NCBI GenBank assembly: GCA_963750935.1
Contig: CAVVSR010000002.1
Span: forward strand, 50,226 to 114,225
DNA from: JACCXG01 sp963750935
Lineage (GTDB): Bacteria; Acidobacteriota; Vicinamibacteria; Vicinamibacterales; 2-12-FULL-66-21
Direction: 5' to 3'
Length of the DNA stretch: 64,000 nucleotides
The position numbers and the translations under genes were made by a program. Shown in pieces: positions 47,178-57,029 of the stretch. The notes beneath the pieces were generated by a model, which did no database searches, had not been told where the DNA came from, and worked only from the letters and a program-made list of their open reading frames with translations. Position 1 is the stretch's first letter. Every line of letters begins with the position of its first letter.

Positions 47178-48233
47178 ATGGAACAACGACTGTTGGGGAA
47201 GAGCGGACTGAGCGTCTCGGTGCTGAGCATGGGGACGATGACGATCGGCGGGCGCGATCGATTTCAGCACATGGGCAGCCTGGGCGTCGACGACACGCGA
47301 CGCGTGCTCGACATCTGTGCCGACGCCGGCGTGACGCTGATCGACACCGCCGACATGTATTCGTTCGGCGGCTCGGAGGAGGTTCTGGGCGAAGCGCTGG
47401 AGGGCCGGCGCCAGCAGTTCCTGGTGGTGACCAAGGTGTTCATGCGGGTCGGGAAGGGGGCGCACGACATCGGGCTGTCGCGCAAGCACATCATGGAGGG
47501 CTGCGAGGCCAGCCTGCGCCGCCTGCGCACCGACTACCTCGACGTGTACATGTGCCACGAGCCCGATCAGTTCGTGCCGATCGAAGAAACGCTCAGGGCC
47601 TTCGACGATCTCGTGTCGCAGGGCAAGGTCCGGTACATCGCCTGCTCGAACCACTCCGGCTGGCACGTGATGAAAGCGCTGGCCGCCTCCGAACGTCACC
47701 ACTTTCCAAAGTACATCTGCCAGCAGGTCAACTACTCGCTGGTGGCGCGCGACGTCGAGCACGAGTTGATTCCGATGGGGCTCGATCAGGGCGTCGGCGT
47801 GATGGCGTGGAGCCCGCTGCACTTCGGGCTGCTCAGCGGCAAGTTCCGCCGCGATGCGCGGCCGTCGGAGACCCGGCTCAATCAGCTCGACGCGCCGGGC
47901 ACGGTCGATCTCGAGCGGCTCTACCGGATCGTGGACGTCCTGCTCGACATCGGCGGGCAGCGCGGCGTGTCGGCGGCGCAGGTGGCGTTGAACTGGGTCA
48001 TGAACAAGCCGGGCGTGGACACCGTGGTCATCGGCGCGCGCAACGAGGAGCAGCTGCGCGACAACCTGGCGGCGGCCGGCTGGCGGCTGACGGTGGAGGA
48101 GATGGCGCGGCTGGACGAGGTGAGCGCGCTGCCGGAGCCGTATCCGTACTGGCACCAGCACAAGTTCGGCGTCGAGCGGAACCCGCGCATCCCGGCGATG
48201 CGTGCCGGCGTCGCGGACAGCGGCGTTAAGTAA
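47178..48233 (+). CDS. Aldo/keto reductase
   Basis: 351 residues. The (beta/alpha)8 family motifs are complete: LIDTADMYSFGGSEEVLGEA with catalytic Asp and Tyr, LVVTKVFMRVGKG with Lys, YLDVYMCHEPD with His, and the NADP-binding VVIGARNEEQL near the end. It would reduce an aldehyde or ketose with NADPH. The stop overlaps, tail to tail, with the Gfo/Idh gene on the other strand by eight bases. A role in sugar handling fits the neighbours, but the substrate is unknown. Confidence 0.9.
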   Translation: MEQRLLGKSGLSVSVLSMGTMTIGGRDRFQHMGSLGVDDTRRVLDICADAGVTLIDTADMYSFGGSEEVLGEALEGRRQQFLVVTKVFMRVGKGAHDIGLSRKHIMEGCEASLRRLRTDYLDVYMCHEPDQFVPIEETLRAFDDLVSQGKVRYIACSNHSGWHVMKALAASERHHFPKYICQQVNYSLVARDVEHELIPMGLDQGVGVMAWSPLHFGLLSGKFRRDARPSETRLNQLDAPGTVDLERLYRIVDVLLDIGGQRGVSAAQVALNWVMNKPGVDTVVIGARNEEQLRDNLAAAGWRLTVEEMARLDEVSALPEPYPYWHQHKFGVERNPRIPAMRAGVADSGVK

Positions 48234-49626
48234 GCCCGTAGGGCGGACGCTGCGGACGCGAGAGCAGCGCGTTCGCCGCGTCGTCGTTCTTGAAGCGCTC
48301 CTTGACCGGGTCCCAGTGCAGCTTCCGGTTCGCCTTCATGGCGATGTGGTGGAGCAGGCAGGCGGAGCACGCGCGGTGGGCCACTTCGACCGGCGCGATC
48401 GGCTGCTGGCGCGACTTGATGCAGTCCAGCCAGTTGCCGTGGTGGTCCTTGCTCTCGTAGAGGTGAATCTCGGCGGGGCCGATCACCGACGTGATGATCT
48501 TCGGATCGCTGGCGGCCAGCGCCTGGGCGTCCTTGAGCCGCGCGACGGGGTCGCTCGCGGTCACCGTCTCGTTGCCGCGCGAGACGAAGATCCAGCCGTC
48601 GGTGCCCTCGAACTTGATGCCGTTCGGGTACTCGCCGCTGACGATCATGTGGACGCCGTTGGCGTAGCGCGCCTCGGTCTTGAACGGGCCGTGCACGTCC
48701 CAGAGTCCCTGCTTGGGGAACTCGGCGGTGCCCCAGATCTCGACCGGGCCGGTGTGCTCGGTGTCCATGCCCCAATGCGCGCTGTCGAGATGGTGCGCGC
48801 CCCACCCCGTAATCATCCCGGCGCCGAACTGTTCGCACCGCAGCCAGCCGGGACGGCCGTAGCCGGTCTGCGGGTGAACGCGGTTCTCGGTGTACGGCAC
48901 GACCGGCGTCGACCCCAGCCACATGTCGTAGTCGAGCGTGGCGGGCACCGGCATCGCCGGTTCATCCTTGCCCGCGGGATCGCCGGGCAGTCCGATGTAT
49001 ACCGTCTTCAACTCGCCGATGCGGCCGTTGCGTACCAGCTCGGCGGCGTAGCGGAACTGCGGGGACGATCGCTGCTGGCTGCCGATCTGGAAGATGCGGC
49101 CGGTGCGATGCACCGCGTTGCTCAGCAGCCGGCCCTCGCTGATGGTCAGCGACGCCGGCTTCTGCAGGTAGACGTCCTTGCCGGCCTCGACCGCGTCGAT
49201 GGCGATCAGCGCATGCCAGTGATCGGGCGTGCTGATGACGACCGCGTCGACATCCTTGTTGGCGAGCAGCTCCCGGTAGTTCGCGTAGCCGGTGACGCCG
49301 CTGTACGGCTTGCCCGTGGCCTTGGTGTAGTGGCCGTTGACCAGCGCGATCGTGTCCTGCACCCGCTTCGCGTCGAGATCGCAGACCGCCATGATGCGGG
49401 CCGACGGGTGCTTCCACAGGCCTGGCAGGTCGTGGCCCCTGGAGATCCGGCCGGTGCCGATCGCGCCGATGTTGATGCGGTTGCCCGGTGCGTTGGCGCC
49501 GAGCACCGACGCCGGCACGATCGACGGGAATCCCGCGGCGATGGAGGAGGCCATGGAGGCAATGACTCCCTTGCCTGCGCTCTTCATGAAGCCTCGACGG
49601 GTGCTGCGGCGCGTCGCCATGGACAT
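48226..49626 (-). CDS. Gfo/Idh/MocA-family oxidoreductase with Tat-like signal
   Basis: About 466 residues. The leader has RRSTRRGFMKSAGKGVIASM, a twin-arginine-like pattern before a hydrophobic stretch. The NAD motif is INIGAIGTGRISRG, the signature KP appears in DVYLQKPASLTISEG, and the second domain has CEQFGAGMITGWGAHHLDSA. The family oxidises or isomerises sugars and cyclitols. ATG 49620 is an alternative start. It follows another Gfo/Idh gene by eight bases on the same strand, so the pair is one operon. Its 3' end overlaps the aldo/keto reductase gene. Confidence 0.88.
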   Translation of the reverse strand: MSMATRRSTRRGFMKSAGKGVIASMASSIAAGFPSIVPASVLGANAPGNRINIGAIGTGRISRGHDLPGLWKHPSARIMAVCDLDAKRVQDTIALVNGHYTKATGKPYSGVTGYANYRELLANKDVDAVVISTPDHWHALIAIDAVEAGKDVYLQKPASLTISEGRLLSNAVHRTGRIFQIGSQQRSSPQFRYAAELVRNGRIGELKTVYIGLPGDPAGKDEPAMPVPATLDYDMWLGSTPVVPYTENRVHPQTGYGRPGWLRCEQFGAGMITGWGAHHLDSAHWGMDTEHTGPVEIWGTAEFPKQGLWDVHGPFKTEARYANGVHMIVSGEYPNGIKFEGTDGWIFVSRGNETVTASDPVARLKDAQALAASDPKIITSVIGPAEIHLYESKDHHGNWLDCIKSRQQPIAPVEVAHRACSACLLHHIAMKANRKLHWDPVKERFKNDDAANALLSRPQRPPYGLT

Positions 49627-49634
49627 GATCGCGC

Positions 49635-50826
49635 TCAGCGTGCGGCCGTCGAGGGAGCGGCGTTGACGCGCTGCGCCCGCTGCTGCGCCTTGAGGATCAG
49701 CTCGGTCGCCAGGAAGCAGTGCTTCTGCGGCATCGCGGTTTCCGTGCGGTTGAGCACGTCGGCGACGAGCTGCTCGCCGTACGGCAGCGGCACCTCGCTG
49801 CAATCCACGTAGCGGGTCTCCTTCTGGTCGACGAGGTAAAGGTGACTGCCGCCCTTGTGGGTGCTGGCGATGTCGATGTTCTTCCGGATCTCGATGAAGC
49901 CGTCGGTGCCGAGGATCGTCAGGCGTCCATCGCCCCAGGTCGCGAGACCGGCTGGCGTGAACCAGTCGACGCGGATGTAGCCGGTGCCGCCGTTGCCGCG
50001 GACCATGGCGTCGCCGAAGTCCTCGAGGCCTGGGTACTGCGGGTTGTGCAGGTTGCCGACCTGCGAGGCGACGACGTCGGCTTCCGTGGAGCCCGTGAGG
50101 TAGAGGAACTGGTCGGCCTGGTGCGAGCCGATGTCGCAGAGGATGCCGCCGTAGCGGGCGCGCTCGAAGAACCACGCCGGGCGCGTCTTCGGGTTCATCC
50201 GGTGCGGCCCGAGCCCGATGGTCTGCAGCACGCGTCCGATCGCGCCCGCCTTGACGAGCTCGCCGGCCTTGACGGTGGCGCGGTTCTCGAGCCGCTCGCT
50301 GTACATGATCGAGTAGATGCGCTTGGTCTGTGCCTGCACGCGACGGACCTCGGCCAGCTGCTCCAGCGTCGTCACGCCCGGCTTGTCCACCATGTAGTCC
50401 TTGCCGGCCTGCATCACGCGCACGCCGAGCGGCGCGCGCTCGTCGGGGATGGAGGCGCTGACGACCAGCTGGATCCCGCGATCGTCGAGGATCTCCTGTT
50501 CGCTCCGCGCGGCCTTGGCCTGCGGGAACCGCTTGGTGAAGGCGGCGAGCAGGTCGGCCTCCTTCGCGAACACCGCGACGAGCTCGCCTCCGGCGCGCAG
50601 CACCGCTTCGGTCTGGCCGTTGATGTGCCCATGGTTCAGCCCGATCGCGGCGAAGCGGATCTTGCCGGGACTCTTCGGTCGCGGCGGGTTGCGCGGTCTG
50701 TTCGACGCGCACGCCGCGGCGCGCGGCTGACGCCGCGAGCGCGTCGTACGGCACCGACATGGCCGCAGCCGATCCGGCGGCGATATCTCTCAGGAACCTG
50801 CGTCGATTCAGTCGTTTCGCATCCAT
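49635..50826 (-). CDS. Gfo/Idh/MocA-family oxidoreductase with Tat signal, frameshifted
   Basis: The start is ATG 50826 with MDAKRLNRRRFLRDIAAGSA, a twin-arginine leader. Near 50665-50690 the frame changes, and the NAD-binding part continues as GKIRFAAIGLNHGHINGQ. The rest is complete: DYMVDKPGVTTLEQLAE (KP signature), GLGPHRMNPKTRPAWFFE, GILCDIGSHQADQFLYLTG. Joined length is about 395 residues. It is distinct from the next Gfo/Idh protein and shares its operon. Its start is about 59 bases from the divergent xylonate dehydratase gene. Confidence 0.8.
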
Positions 50827-50884
50827 GGGAACAGCTCCGGATCCGGACTCTCGGGGGTGGGCGGCGACGGCGATTGTAGGATAT

Positions 50885-52867
50885 ATGGCAGTGAGTTCCA
50901 ACCCGTTCGACTCCTCCGACGCTTCACTCCTGGACATAAACACGCGGGCGCCCGGACCGGCCGGTTCGCTGCCATTGACGCCGGAGATGCTGCGCGACCG
51001 GCCGTCCGGCGACCTCTTCGGCTGGACCCAGAACGCTGGTATGGGATGGGAGCCGTCGGCCCTCGGCGGGCGGGAGTTCCTGATTCTCTCGACGCACGGC
51101 GGCATTCGTGCGCCGGACGGCCGGCCGATCGCGCTCGGGTATCACACCGGCCACTGGGAAGTCGGGCTGTTGATGGAGGCGGCGGCGCAGGAATTCAAGA
51201 GCGCCGGCGCGATTCCCTTCGCCGCCTCCTGCACCGATCCGTGCGACGGCCGCTCGCAGGGCACGCCGGCGATGTTCGACAGCCTGGCCTATCGCAACGA
51301 CGCCGCCACGATCTTCCGCCGCCTGATCCGATCGCTCCCGACCCGTCGCGGCGTGCTCGGCGTCGCGACCTGCGACAAGGGACTGCCGGCGATGATGATG
51401 GCGCTGGCCGCGATGCACGACCTGCCCTGTGTGCTGGTTCCGGGCGGCGTCACCCTGCTGCCCACCGAGGGCGAGGATGCCGGTCGCGTTCAGTCGATCG
51501 GCGTACGGTTCGTGCACCAGGAGATCTCGCTGCAGGAGGCATCCGATCTCGGATGCCGGGCATGTGGCTCGCCCGGGGGCGGCTGCCAGTTCCTCGGCAC
51601 CGCGGCGACGTCCCAGGTGGTCGGCGAAGCGCTGGGCATGTCACTCGGTCATGCAGCGCTGGCGCCGTCAGGCCATCCCATCTGGCTCGACATGGCGCGA
51701 CGCTCCGCCCAGGCGCTGATGCGCCTCGAGGCGCGCGGCGTGACGATGCGCGACATCGTCACCGAGAAGGCCCTGCACAATGCGATGGTGACGCACGCGG
51801 CGTTCGGCGGGTCGACCAACCTGATCCTGCACGTGCCGGCGATCGCCCACGCCGCCGGTATCCGCCGGCCCACCGTCCGCGACTGGACCGACATCAGCCG
51901 CAAGATTCCGCGCATCGTCGATGCGCTGCCGAACGGACCGCGACACCACCCGACGATCCAGGTGTTCCAGGCGGGCGGCGTGCCCGAGGTCATGCTGCAT
52001 CTGCGGCGCGCCGGCCTGCTCGCGACGGACGCGCTCACGGCGAGCGGGATGACGCTCGGCGAGCAGCTCGACGCGTGGGAGTCCTCGACACGGCGGGCGC
52101 AGCTGCGCCGCCAGCTGCAGGAGCGCGACGGCGTCGATCCGGACGACGTGATCATGTCGCCCGACGAGGCGGCGCGGCGCGGCCTGACCGCCACGTTCTG
52201 CGCCCCGGTCGGCAACGTCGCGCCCGAGGGATCCGTGATCAAGAGCACGGCGATCGACCCGTCGGTGCTCGACGCCGACGGCGTCTACCGATTCACCGGG
52301 CCGGCCCGCGTGTTCGTGTCGGAGCCGGACGCGATCGCCGCAATCAAGGCGGGCCGCATCCAGGCTGGCGACGTCCTCGTGCTGATCTGCCGCGGCCCGA
52401 TGGGCGCCGGCATGGAAGAGACCTACCAGCTGACGTCCGCGCTCAAGTATCTCGAGTTCGGCAAGCACGTCGCGCTCCTGACCGACGCGCGCTTCAGCGG
52501 CGTGTCCACCGGCGCCTGCATCGGCCACGTGTCGCCCGAAGCGCTCGCCGGCGGGCCGATCGGCAAGCTCCGCGACGGCGACCTGATCGAGATCGTCATC
52601 GATCGCGTCAGCCTCGAAGGCACGGTGCACTGCGTCGGCGAGGGCGGCGTCGCCGTCGGGGCCGACGCCGGTGCGCGCATGCTCGCACGGCGGCCGCCGC
52701 GGCCCGATCTGATGGCCGATCCGCTGCTGCCGGACGACACCCGCCTGTGGGCCGCGCTCCAGGACGTCAGCGGCGGCACCTGGGGCGGCAGCGTGTTCGA
52801 TGTCGATGCCATCCTCGAAGTCCTGGCGGCGGGGCAGCGGGCGGTGAAGCAGGCGCGAGAATCATGA
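50885..52867 (+). CDS. yjhG: D-xylonate dehydratase, YjhG/YagF type (IlvD/Edd family)
   Basis: 660 residues, like E. coli YjhG/YagF and longer than typical IlvD. Clear landmarks are RPSGDLFGWTQNAGMGW, SCTDPCDGRSQGTPAMFDS, GVATCDKGLPAMMMALAA, CRACGSPGGGCQFLGTA, THAAFGGSTNLILHVPAIAH and ALLTDARFSGVSTGACIGH, with Cys residues for the iron-sulfur cluster. It converts D-xylonate to 2-keto-3-deoxy-D-xylonate. The stop overlaps the next start (ATGA), and the next two genes finish the Weimberg pathway. Start ATG 50885 gives the alignment expected for the family. Confidence 0.93.
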   Translation: MAVSSNPFDSSDASLLDINTRAPGPAGSLPLTPEMLRDRPSGDLFGWTQNAGMGWEPSALGGREFLILSTHGGIRAPDGRPIALGYHTGHWEVGLLMEAAAQEFKSAGAIPFAASCTDPCDGRSQGTPAMFDSLAYRNDAATIFRRLIRSLPTRRGVLGVATCDKGLPAMMMALAAMHDLPCVLVPGGVTLLPTEGEDAGRVQSIGVRFVHQEISLQEASDLGCRACGSPGGGCQFLGTAATSQVVGEALGMSLGHAALAPSGHPIWLDMARRSAQALMRLEARGVTMRDIVTEKALHNAMVTHAAFGGSTNLILHVPAIAHAAGIRRPTVRDWTDISRKIPRIVDALPNGPRHHPTIQVFQAGGVPEVMLHLRRAGLLATDALTASGMTLGEQLDAWESSTRRAQLRRQLQERDGVDPDDVIMSPDEAARRGLTATFCAPVGNVAPEGSVIKSTAIDPSVLDADGVYRFTGPARVFVSEPDAIAAIKAGRIQAGDVLVLICRGPMGAGMEETYQLTSALKYLEFGKHVALLTDARFSGVSTGACIGHVSPEALAGGPIGKLRDGDLIEIVIDRVSLEGTVHCVGEGGVAVGADAGARMLARRPPRPDLMADPLLPDDTRLWAALQDVSGGTWGGSVFDVDAILEVLAAGQRAVKQARES

Positions 52868-54042
52868 ATGACTGGCTGACCGTCGAACGCGCGCTTCCGG
52901 AGGATCGTAAGAGGGCGACCCTCGTCGGGCGCGTCTGGCTTCCGTCGGTGCAGGGACCGGCGCCGGTGGTGGTCCACGGCGATACGCTGCATGACCTCTC
53001 GGGGATCGCGCCGACCTGCAGCCAGCTGCTGAACCTGGACGATCCGGTGTCGGCCATTCGCCAGGCCGGGCCGCTGCCGGCGATCGGCTCGGTCGCGGAG
53101 GTCCTCGGCAACGCCGCGAGCGACCATCGGAACGCCGCCAGGCCCTGGCTGCTCGCGCCGTGCGACCTCCAGGTGGTGAAGGCCAGCGGCGTGACGTTCG
53201 TGGCCAGCCTGCTCGAGCGCGTGATCGAGGAACAGGCGCGTGGCGACGCCGCGAAGGCGGAGGGCCTGCGCCGGTCGATCCTGGGGGTGATCGGCAACAG
53301 CCTGCACGACATCCGCCCGGGGTCGCCGGACGCGATGCGGCTCAAGTCGGTGCTGATCGAGAAGGGCGTCTGGTCGCAGTACCTCGAGGTCGGCATCGGT
53401 CCGGACGCCGAGATCTTCACGAAGTGTCCGCCCATGTCCTCGGTGGGCACCGGCGCGGACGTCGGCATCCATCCGCGCTCGGAATGGAACAATCCCGAGC
53501 CGGAGGTGGTGCTCGCCGTGAGCCACACCGGCCGGGTCGCCGGCGCGTCGCTCGGCAACGACGTCAACCTTCGCGACTTCGAGGGGCGCAGCGCGCTGCT
53601 GCTCGGCAAGGCCAAGGACAACAACGGGTCGTCGGCGATCGGGCCGTTCATCCGGCTGTTCGACGAGCACTTCACCATGGACGACGTGCGGCGGGCCGAG
53701 CTGGCGCTGCACATGCGGGGCCCGGACGGCTTCGCGTTCACCGGCCGCAGCTCGATGGCCGAGATCAGCCGGGATCCGCTCGAGATCGTCGAGCACACCA
53801 TCGGCCCGTACCACCAGTATCCCGACGGGCTGATGCTGTTCCTGGGGACCATGTTCGCCCCGACCATCGATCGATTTGCGCCAGGCAAGGGATTCACCCA
53901 CACGGTCGGCGACGTCGTCGTCGTGCAGACGCCGCGGCTCGGCGCGCTGGTGAACCGGGTCAATCACAGTGACAAGATTGCGCCGTGGACCTTCGGGACC
54001 ACGGCATTGATGACGAATCTCGCGGCGCGCCGCCTGCTCTGA
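52864..54042 (+). CDS. xylX: 2-keto-3-deoxy-D-xylonate (pentonate) dehydratase, FAH superfamily
   Basis: 392 residues, the length of Caulobacter XylX. FAH-superfamily features include EIFTKCPPMSSVGTGADVGI, NNPEPEVVLAVSHTGRVAG (metal-binding Glu) and LGKAKDNNGSSAIGPFIRLF. XylX dehydrates 2-keto-3-deoxyxylonate to 2-oxoglutarate semialdehyde. It is translationally coupled to the xylonate dehydratase gene and followed after 49 bases by the semialdehyde dehydrogenase gene, giving the full Weimberg order. Assignment by family plus context is strong. Confidence 0.88.
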   Translation: MNDWLTVERALPEDRKRATLVGRVWLPSVQGPAPVVVHGDTLHDLSGIAPTCSQLLNLDDPVSAIRQAGPLPAIGSVAEVLGNAASDHRNAARPWLLAPCDLQVVKASGVTFVASLLERVIEEQARGDAAKAEGLRRSILGVIGNSLHDIRPGSPDAMRLKSVLIEKGVWSQYLEVGIGPDAEIFTKCPPMSSVGTGADVGIHPRSEWNNPEPEVVLAVSHTGRVAGASLGNDVNLRDFEGRSALLLGKAKDNNGSSAIGPFIRLFDEHFTMDDVRRAELALHMRGPDGFAFTGRSSMAEISRDPLEIVEHTIGPYHQYPDGLMLFLGTMFAPTIDRFAPGKGFTHTVGDVVVVQTPRLGALVNRVNHSDKIAPWTFGTTALMTNLAARRLL

Positions 54043-54091
54043 CACTCGTCAGCACGGGCGCCGGCGCCGCCGACGCGAAAGACGGATCACG

Positions 54092-55534
54092 ATGACGAAA
54101 CAGTTTCCGAACTACATCGCCGGCGAATGGATGGCGGCCTCTCCTGCGTGGAGCCCGAACAGGAATCCCTCCGACCTCAGCGATGTCATCGGCGAGTACG
54201 CGATGGCCGACGCCGCGCAGACGAACGCCGCGGTCGCGGCCGCCAAACGTGCCTTCACGACGTGGTCGGTCAGCGGCATCCAGGACCGCGCGAACATCCT
54301 GGACAAGGTCGGCAGCGACATCCTCGCGCGCAAGGACGAGATCGGCAAGCTGCTGGCGCGCGAAGAGGGCAAGACGCTTCCGGAAGGGATCGGCGAGACC
54401 GTCCGCGCCGCGCACATCTTCAAGTTCTTCGCCGGCGAGGTGTTGCGCCTGGCGGGTGAGAAGCTGCCCTCGGTGCGCCCGGGCGTCGAGGTCGAGGTCA
54501 CGCGCGAGCCACTTGGCGTGATCGGCCTGATCACGCCGTGGAACTTTCCGATCGCCATCCCCGCCTGGAAGATTGCGCCGGCGCTGGCGTTCGGCAACAC
54601 CGTCGTCTTCAAGCCGGCGCAGTGGACACCCGGATGCGCGTGGGCGTTGACCGATCTGCTGGCCTCGGCCGGCGTGCCGGCCGGCGTCTTCAACCTGGTC
54701 ATGGGCTCGGGCTCGGTGGTCGGGGAGACGCTGGTCAACCATCCCGACGTGACCGCGATCAGCTTCACCGGGTCGATGGAGACCGGCCGCGAAATCGCGA
54801 AGAAGGCGGTCTCGCGCATGGCCAAGTTCCAGCTCGAGATGGGCAGCAAGAATCCGCTGGTCGTGCTGGACGACGCCGACGTCGCGACGGCGGTCAATGT
54901 CGCCGTGCAGGGCGCGTACTTCTCGACCGGCCAGCGCTGCACGGCCTCGTCGCGGCTGATCGTCACGGCAGGCATCCACGATCGCTTCGTCGACGCGCTC
55001 ACCGCCAGGCTGGCGACGGTCAAGGTGGACAACGCCCTGACCGCGGGCACCGAGATGGGCCCGGTCGTGGAGCGGCCGCAGCTCGATCAGGATCTCGAAT
55101 ACATCGCGGTGGGGCAGCGTGAAGGGGCGCGGCTCGCGTACGGCGGCGAGCGGCTCCAGCGGCAGACCGACGGCTACTACCTGGCGCCGACGCTCTTCGT
55201 CGACGCCAGCAACTCGATGCGGATTTCGCGCGAGGAGATCTTCGGACCGGTCGCGTGCGTGATCCGCGCCGGCGACTACGACGAAGCGCTGGCGATCGCC
55301 AACGACACGGAAACAGGGTTGTCGTCGGGCATCGTCACGACGTCACTGAAGTACGCGTCGCACTTCAAGCGTCACGCCCAGGCGGGCATGGTGATGGTGA
55401 ACCTGCCCACCGCCGGCGTGGATTACCACGTCCCGTTCGGCGGCCGGAAGGCGTCGAGCTACGGGCCGCGCGAGCAGGGCCGCTACGCGGCCGAGTTCTA
55501 CACCACCGTCAAGACGACGTACATCGCGCCGTAG
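54092..55534 (+). CDS. 2-oxoglutarate semialdehyde dehydrogenase (aldehyde dehydrogenase family)
   Basis: 480 residues. The NAD(P) site is GLITPWNFPIAIPAWKIAPA, the general-base Glu lies in KFQLEMGSKNPLVVLDDA, and the catalytic Cys in FSTGQRCTASSRLIV. The ending YGPREQGRYAAEFYTTVKT is typical of ketoglutarate-semialdehyde dehydrogenases. It oxidises the product of the preceding gene to 2-oxoglutarate, linking pentoses to the TCA cycle. It converges on mmsA with three bases between stops. Confidence 0.9.
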   Translation: MTKQFPNYIAGEWMAASPAWSPNRNPSDLSDVIGEYAMADAAQTNAAVAAAKRAFTTWSVSGIQDRANILDKVGSDILARKDEIGKLLAREEGKTLPEGIGETVRAAHIFKFFAGEVLRLAGEKLPSVRPGVEVEVTREPLGVIGLITPWNFPIAIPAWKIAPALAFGNTVVFKPAQWTPGCAWALTDLLASAGVPAGVFNLVMGSGSVVGETLVNHPDVTAISFTGSMETGREIAKKAVSRMAKFQLEMGSKNPLVVLDDADVATAVNVAVQGAYFSTGQRCTASSRLIVTAGIHDRFVDALTARLATVKVDNALTAGTEMGPVVERPQLDQDLEYIAVGQREGARLAYGGERLQRQTDGYYLAPTLFVDASNSMRISREEIFGPVACVIRAGDYDEALAIANDTETGLSSGIVTTSLKYASHFKRHAQAGMVMVNLPTAGVDYHVPFGGRKASSYGPREQGRYAAEFYTTVKTTYIAP

Positions 55535-55537
55535 CGC

Positions 55538-56998
55538 TCAGAACTTCCGCGTCCACTCCTTCGGCCAGCGTTCGACGACGACCTTCTCCTGGGTGAAGAA
55601 CTCGAAAGCGTCGCGCCCCTGGCCGTGGAGATCGCCGAAGAAGCTCTCGCGCGCGCCGCTGAACGGGAAGAACGCCATCGGCGCCGCCACCCCGACGTTG
55701 ATGCCGACGTTGCCGACCTCCGCCTCGTAGCGGAACTTGCGGGCGCTGGCGCCGCTGGTCGTGAAGAGGCAGGCCTGGTTGCCGTAGGCCCCCGAGTTCA
55801 CCAGCGCGATCGCCTCGTCGATGTCGTTGACGCGATGCACCGACAGCACCGGGCCGAAGATCTCGGTGCGCGCCACCTCGCTCTCGATCGGCAGATCCTC
55901 CAGCACCGTCGGAGCGACGAAGTGGCCGCTGCGGTACTTCGGGATCTGCGGGTTCCGGCCGTCGACCACGGGGCGCGCGCCGTCCCGAATGGCCTTGTCG
56001 ATCAGCTGCTCGATCCGCGACCGGCTCTCGGCGCTGATCACCGGTCCCATCTGCACGCCGTCGTCCAGGCCGTAGCCGGTGACGCGGTTCGCGGCGCGAT
56101 CCTGTATCGCCGCGGTAAAGGTCCGGGATGCGTCGCCGACCGCCACCGCGAACGACGAGGCGAGGCAGCGCTGGCCGGCGCAGCCGAACGCGCTGTCGGC
56201 GATGATCTCCGACGCTGACGTCATGTCGGCGTCGGGCATGACGATCACCGGATTCTTCGCGCCACCCTGACACTGCACCCGCTTGCCGGCCGCCGCGCCG
56301 CGGGAATAGACCAGGCGCGCGATCGTGCTGGACCCGACGAAGCTGACCGACCGGATCGTGGGATGGTCGAGGATGGCGGTGACGGCCTCACGGCCGCCGT
56401 TGACCAGGTTGACCACCCCCGCGGGCAGGTGCAGCCGATCCAGCAGCTCGAACACCTTCTGCATCGTCAGCGGCACGCGCTCCGAGGGCTTGACGATGAC
56501 GGTGTTGCCGGTGGCGATGGCGTAAGGCAGGAACCAGAAGGGAATCATCCCCGGAAAGTTGAACGGCGCGATGATCGCGCAGACGCCGAGCGGCTGCCGG
56601 ATCATCATCTCGTCGATCCCCGAGGCGATGTCCTCGGAGTTGTAGCCCTGGCTGAGGATCGGCGCCCCGCACGCGACCTCGACGTTCTCGATGGCGCGGC
56701 GCATCTCGGCGCGCGCCTCGGTCAGCGTCTTGCCGGCCTCCATCGTGATCGTCCGCGCCAGATCGTCGAGGTGATCTTCCATCAGCATCTTCAGCCGGAA
56801 GAGATACTGGACGCGGTCGGTCACCGGCACCCGGCGCCAGCCGGGGAACGCGCGCGCGGCCGCCCGGACCGCCTCGTCGACTTCCGCCGCCGGCGACAGC
56901 GGCGTGCGTCCCAGCTCTTCACCCGTGGCCGGGTTCAGGACCGCCAGGGTCTCGGTTGCCGCCGAGCCGCGCCACTCACCCTCGATGTAATTGTTCAC
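55538..56998 (-). CDS. mmsA: Methylmalonate-semialdehyde dehydrogenase (CoA-acylating)
   Basis: 486 residues. The family-specific start region MNNYIEGEWRGSAATETLAV, the cofactor segment ICAIIAPFNFPGMIPFW-like (VCAIIAPFNFPGMIPFWFLP), the catalytic-loop Cys in FGCAGQRCLASSFAVAVGD and FPFSGARESFFGDLHGQGRD all point to MmsA. It converts methylmalonate or malonate semialdehyde with CoA to propionyl- or acetyl-CoA, in valine or inositol catabolism. Inositol use is possible given the Gfo/Idh genes nearby, but no other iol genes are seen. It follows a cupredoxin gene by 31 bases. Confidence 0.9.
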   Translation of the reverse strand: MNNYIEGEWRGSAATETLAVLNPATGEELGRTPLSPAAEVDEAVRAAARAFPGWRRVPVTDRVQYLFRLKMLMEDHLDDLARTITMEAGKTLTEARAEMRRAIENVEVACGAPILSQGYNSEDIASGIDEMMIRQPLGVCAIIAPFNFPGMIPFWFLPYAIATGNTVIVKPSERVPLTMQKVFELLDRLHLPAGVVNLVNGGREAVTAILDHPTIRSVSFVGSSTIARLVYSRGAAAGKRVQCQGGAKNPVIVMPDADMTSASEIIADSAFGCAGQRCLASSFAVAVGDASRTFTAAIQDRAANRVTGYGLDDGVQMGPVISAESRSRIEQLIDKAIRDGARPVVDGRNPQIPKYRSGHFVAPTVLEDLPIESEVARTEIFGPVLSVHRVNDIDEAIALVNSGAYGNQACLFTTSGASARKFRYEAEVGNVGINVGVAAPMAFFPFSGARESFFGDLHGQGRDAFEFFTQEKVVVERWPKEWTRKF

Positions 56999-57029
56999 GG
57001 TAGCCTCGCTTGTAAAGTGCAGCTCCGCG

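Noticed and set aside
48226..51105. A single 959-residue minus-strand frame covering both Gfo/Idh genes
   Set aside because: It joins the N-terminus of one protein to the next only through out-of-frame DNA created by the frameshift near 50670; the real genes are two.
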